Both the position numbers and the translations under genes were made by a program. A stretch of DNA of 6,146 nt, taken from positions 1 to 6,146 of the forward strand of contig JAAHHL010000453.1 in the NCBI GenBank assembly GCA_010672185.1, given 5' to 3'. The DNA is from Caldora sp. SIO3E6. GTDB taxonomy: Bacteria; Cyanobacteriota; Cyanobacteriia; Cyanobacteriales; Coleofasciculaceae. Positions within the stretch are counted from its first letter, which is position 1, and each line of letters starts with the position of its first letter. The notes below the pieces were generated by a model. It saw only the letters and a list, made by a program, of their open reading frames with translations. It was not told where the DNA came from and made no database searches. Shown piece by piece: positions 3,789 through 6,146 of the stretch.

Positions 3789-6146
3789 ATGTCTACCCAA
3801 CCCCACGAATCATTAAGCCAATCTGACTGGGAAGAGTTGGAGGATTTAGTCAATACTCTGGAATTGTCTGACCGGGATGATACAACAATTGCCTTTGCTG
3901 TAGTACCGGATAGTGGCCCTCAGCATCCGGTGGTGGTAGGACTGAAATCCAGGCTGGCAGAGAGTGAAGAGGGGTTTCAGGTAGAGAATTTTTTCTTGAG
4001 CGATCGCTCTTTGATGGATTTCCTGTATGATTTGGCTGAGGTAGAGCAGCAGGAAATAGAACGGAGGCTGTTGCTGGTGTTTGGTACTCAACAGTTGCCG
4101 ACGCCTCGCAGGATCAAGGAACTCCAGCGGCTGAATTTGGGTAGGGATCGGCTATTTCGCCGGGAGATAGTGCTGATTTTCTGGTTCAATCGGGAGGAAT
4201 TTCTGGCAGAATTGCGTCATCGTGCGCCGGATTTTTGGGATTGGCGGGGTAAGGTGGCTCTTTTTGAGACTCGTCCCCCTCTTAATCCGCTATTTTATCC
4301 CTATCTGGAATGGCTGATTGGGGAGAAGTCTTATCTGCAAATTAGTGGCGTGATACAGGTGCAGCGCCAGGTGGATATTTTCCTCGATCAGGTTTATATT
4401 TCCTTGCAAGGAGTACGTCAGCAGGAAGTAGTTGCGGATGTCGGGGGTAAGTATTCGGGGAATGATTCACCGATGAAACCTAAGGTAAGTCCCCATGCTT
4501 CTCCCGCTGCTAGTGGGAAAACCTACTCTCGTTCCTCAGATGGGGAAAGATGGGAGGAGGAGTTAGTTGTACCGGAGGTAGCACCAGCGGCGACGAAGAA
4601 GGTTACGAAAAAGGTGGATTTAGCTGAGGCAGTGCGGGATCAGCAGTATAGTGTGATTTTGGGTGATCCGGGAGCCGGGAAAACTACTCTACTGAGTTAT
4701 TTAGCTCTACATTATGCTCAGGCGCAACGGGATAGTCAGGAGAGGGTGCAGGTAGGGGAAGAAGATTTGGGTAAGCCGCTGTTGCCAGTTTTCTTGCGGA
4801 TTGCTGATTATGCTGAACAGTTGGTACAGCAGCCGGAGTTGAGTTTGCTAGGATTTTTGGAGCAATATTACCAGGATTGGGAAGTTGGGATCAAGGCAGG
4901 AGGCAGGAGGCAGGAGGCAGGAGGCAGGAGGCAGGAGGCAGTAGGCAGTAGGCAGGAGGCAGGAGGCAGGAGGCAGGAGGCAGAGGGCAGGAGGCAGGAG
5001 GCAGGAGGCAGAAGGCAGGAGGCAGAGGGGGAGGAAGAAGGTTGCCTGTTAGAAGGAGATGATAACAGTTTAGGCAGACATAATCTAAAAGATAAAAATC
5101 CCATCCCCCCATCTCCCAATCCCCCCATCTCCCAATCCCCCCATCTCCCCATCTCCCAATCTCCCCATCTCCCAATCTCCCCATCTCCCAATCTCCCAAT
5201 CTCCCCATCCCCCCATCTCCCCATCTCCCCATCTCCCCATCTCCCCATCTCCCCATCTCCATCAACGGGGGAATTAACAACTCTCTTGTGTAACAAAATG
5301 CGGGGTGGAGAATGTATTGTCCTGTTGGATGGATTGGATGAGGTATTTGATCAAACTAGCCGTAAGGGGATTGTTGAGCGGATTGAGGAGTTTGTTAAGG
5401 ATTATCCTTATAACAAATATGTGATTACTAGCCGGATTGCTGGTTATCGGGATATTAAACTGAGCGATCGCTTTACTGAGTTTACCATCACCGATATGGC
5501 AATGGAGCAGGTGGAGCAGTTCCTGCACCGCTGGTGTCTGGCGATTGAAAAGGCACAAAAGCCGGAAGCTGGCAAGGAATTCTGGGAAAGAGCAGGCAAG
5601 GAGGAGGCGCGGGGACTACTGGAGGCGATTGAGAGTAATCAGGGAGTCAAGCGCCTGACAGGGAATCCCCTACTGTTAACTATTCTGGCTCTAATTCACC
5701 GCAATGGTTCCCGCTTGCCCCATCGCCGGGTGGATGTCTATGCTTTGGCGGTGAGGACTTTGATTGAAGATTGGCAGCTGCACAAAAAGTTACCGGATGC
5801 ACCCCAAGCATTGCTCAAGGAAAGTGATGTGCTGCGGTTGTTGGCTCCCCTGGCTTACTGGATGCATGAACATAAGCCTGCGGGTTTAGTCAGTGAGGCG
5901 GAAGTAATCCAACAGCTGGCAGAGTTGAGTGATGAGGAACCGGAAGCGAAGACAGTACAGCAGGCAGTAGAGCAGTTTTTGCGGAAAGTGCGGGAGACAA
6001 CCGGGTTATTTGTAGAAAGAGCACCAGGGTTCTACGGCTTTATGCACCTCACCTTTGAAGAGTATTTCGCCGCACGGCAGATTGCCGATAATGAGGTGAG
6101 GGATATCCTGGATATTATTGTTCCCAAAATCCATGAATCCCGTTGG
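3789..6146 (+). CDS. NACHT-domain STAND NTPase with in-frame tandem-repeat insertion (3' end outside window)
   Basis: Predicted cytoplasmic signal-transduction NTPase of the STAND class (NACHT clade), a group that includes bacterial anti-phage and other conflict sensors. It is open for 786 codons to the window edge. Start: ATG 3789, with an in-frame TAA just upstream. N-terminal module about 1-200, with LNLGRDRL (115 on), APDFWDWRGK (about 146-155) and QVYISLQ (about 201-207); then a Ser/Pro-rich linker about 219-255. NACHT core: Walker A GDPGAGKTT (292-300, Lys298), Walker B CIVLLDGLDEV (Asp514), YVITSR (544-549), GNPLLLTILAL (625 on, a GxP-like motif) and FMHLTFEEYFAA (751 on). Walker A to B spans 216 residues because about 369-492 are a repeat-derived insertion: AGGRRQE repeats, an acidic spacer, then SPHLPI-type Pro/Ser repeats. 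Without it the spacing is about 92, near normal as I recall the family. All key motifs survive, so it may be functional. Sensor repeats (HEAT, TPR, LRR or similar) are expected downstream but unseen. The upstream ATPase is the likely partner. Confidence 0.93.
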   Translation, partial: MSTQPHESLSQSDWEELEDLVNTLELSDRDDTTIAFAVVPDSGPQHPVVVGLKSRLAESEEGFQVENFFLSDRSLMDFLYDLAEVEQQEIERRLLLVFGTQQLPTPRRIKELQRLNLGRDRLFRREIVLIFWFNREEFLAELRHRAPDFWDWRGKVALFETRPPLNPLFYPYLEWLIGEKSYLQISGVIQVQRQVDIFLDQVYISLQGVRQQEVVADVGGKYSGNDSPMKPKVSPHASPAASGKTYSRSSDGERWEEELVVPEVAPAATKKVTKKVDLAEAVRDQQYSVILGDPGAGKTTLLSYLALHYAQAQRDSQERVQVGEEDLGKPLLPVFLRIADYAEQLVQQPELSLLGFLEQYYQDWEVGIKAGGRRQEAGGRRQEAVGSRQEAGGRRQEAEGRRQEAGGRRQEAEGEEEGCLLEGDDNSLGRHNLKDKNPIPPSPNPPISQSPHLPISQSPHLPISPSPNLPISPSPHLPISPSPHLPISPSPSTGELTTLLCNKMRGGECIVLLDGLDEVFDQTSRKGIVERIEEFVKDYPYNKYVITSRIAGYRDIKLSDRFTEFTITDMAMEQVEQFLHRWCLAIEKAQKPEAGKEFWERAGKEEARGLLEAIESNQGVKRLTGNPLLLTILALIHRNGSRLPHRRVDVYALAVRTLIEDWQLHKKLPDAPQALLKESDVLRLLAPLAYWMHEHKPAGLVSEAEVIQQLAELSDEEPEAKTVQQAVEQFLRKVRETTGLFVERAPGFYGFMHLTFEEYFAARQIADNEVRDILDIIVPKIHESRW
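4000..4007. repeat. HIP1 octamer GCGATCGC inside NACHT gene
   Basis: A perfect HIP1 palindrome within the N-terminal module coding sequence, read as part of Ser-Asp-Arg. It shows that the gene shares the genome-wide HIP1 signature. Confidence 0.9.
4895..5027 (+). repeat. GGCAGGA heptamer array, 19 units, inside NACHT coding sequence
   Basis: Nineteen contiguous 7-bp units with consensus GGCAGGA. Fourteen are perfect; variants are GGCAGTA (4937, 4944), GGCAGAG (4979, 5021) and GGCAGAA (5007). Since 7 is not a multiple of 3, three units make a 21-bp cycle, read here as the 7-residue repeat AGGRRQE with variants. The array contains no stop in any frame on this strand. Such arrays are, from memory, normally intergenic in filamentous cyanobacteria. 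One unit gained or lost would shift the frame. Confidence 0.97.
5028..5099 (+). other. Unique 72-bp spacer between the two coding repeat arrays
   Basis: A non-repetitive segment translated in frame as an acidic stretch (EEEGCLLEGDDNSLG and on). It has no stop in the coding frame but seven in the other two: TAG 5050, TAG 5071 and TAA 5086 in one; TGA 5060, TAA 5063, TAA 5081 and TAA 5093 in the other. A frameshift in the preceding heptamer array would therefore end translation here, before Walker B. Confidence 0.9.
5100..5260 (+). repeat. CCCCATCT / CCCAATCT octamer array, 19 full units, inside NACHT coding sequence
   Basis: After a partial unit (5100-5106) come 19 contiguous 8-bp units (5107-5258) of CCCCATCT, CCCAATCT and T-to-C variants at the last base, and then CC. 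The last six units (5211-5258) are identical, suggesting recent expansion. Three units form a 24-bp cycle read as an 8-residue Pro/Ser repeat of the SPHLPISP type. The minus strand holds regular GGGG tracts with 4-nt loops (GGGGAGAT), a classic G-quadruplex pattern on the transcription template strand. After the array the two other frames meet stops at 5275 and 5291. Confidence 0.97.
5464..5471. repeat. HIP1 octamer GCGATCGC inside NACHT core
   Basis: A third perfect HIP1 site, in the NACHT coding sequence shortly after the YVITSR motif, again read as Ser-Asp-Arg. Confidence 0.9.

Noticed and set aside
3846..4091. Antisense 81-codon frame under the NACHT N-terminus
   Set aside because: Overlaps the strongly supported NACHT coding sequence and shows no recognisable protein features.
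4895..5258. CRISPR array
   Set aside because: Units are contiguous 7-8 bp tandem repeats with no spacers between them, and there are no cas genes.
4893..5264. Reading the NACHT gene as a pseudogene broken by the repeat block
   Set aside because: The frame is continuous from 3789 to 6146 and every NACHT motif on both sides is in the same frame, so there is no disruption at the sequence level.
4868..5296. Antisense 142-codon and 129-codon frames (4868-5296 and 4891-5280) rich in MGRWGDGE and LPPASCL repeats
   Set aside because: They are by-products of stop-free repeat arrays read on the opposite strand. The sense strand has a continuous NACHT frame with conserved motifs on both sides.
5274..5558. 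Antisense 94-codon frame under the NACHT core
   Set aside because: It is opposite the Walker B and YVITSR coding region, where the sense frame is clearly the gene.

Overview
The window looks like accessory DNA from a large filamentous cyanobacterium (Moorena/Coleofasciculus/Microcoleus-like; the genus is a guess). The clues are a CHASE2-linked Ser/Thr kinase of cyanobacterial type, a NACHT NTPase with cyanobacterial-style motifs, three perfect HIP1 octamers (GCGATCGC at 3424, 4000 and 5464), and many 7-8 bp short tandem repeat arrays and palindromic interspersed repeats. All three genes are on the + strand. No RNA gene, transposase or CRISPR array was seen.

Layout: (1) 2-1819, the 3' part of a membrane CHASE2 sensor Ser/Thr kinase, cut by the window start. 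(2) 1820-1999, a short gap with four ACTTATT heptamers. (3) 2000-3283, a complete 427-residue AAA/KAP-like P-loop ATPase. (4) 3284-3788, about 505 bp without a credible gene, packed with palindromes and direct repeats and bracketed by a perfect 32-bp inverted repeat made of heptamer arrays. (5) 3789-6146, a 786-codon reading frame with no stop that runs off the window: a STAND-type NACHT NTPase with an N-terminal module. It holds an in-frame block of about 124 codons (about 4893-5264) made of 19 heptamers (GGCAGGA), a unique 72-bp spacer and 19 octamers (CCCCATCT type). The block lies between Walker A and Walker B.

The most notable signal is that block. Repeat arrays of a kind usually seen between genes in cyanobacteria sit inside the nucleotide-binding core of a STAND protein without breaking its frame. 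The units are 7 and 8 bp, so gaining or losing one unit shifts the frame. The spacer carries seven stop codons in the other two frames and none in the coding frame, and both other frames also meet stops within about 35 bp after the octamer array. The sequence is therefore laid out like an on/off (phase-variable) switch, although variation itself cannot be seen from one sequence.

How the genes may work together (inference): the ATPase and the NACHT protein look like a paired P-loop conflict or signalling module, with the NACHT protein's sensor repeats expected downstream of the window. The CHASE2 kinase may be an upstream membrane sensor or only a neighbour. The repeat-filled 505 bp between ATPase and NACHT gene may have split an older operon.
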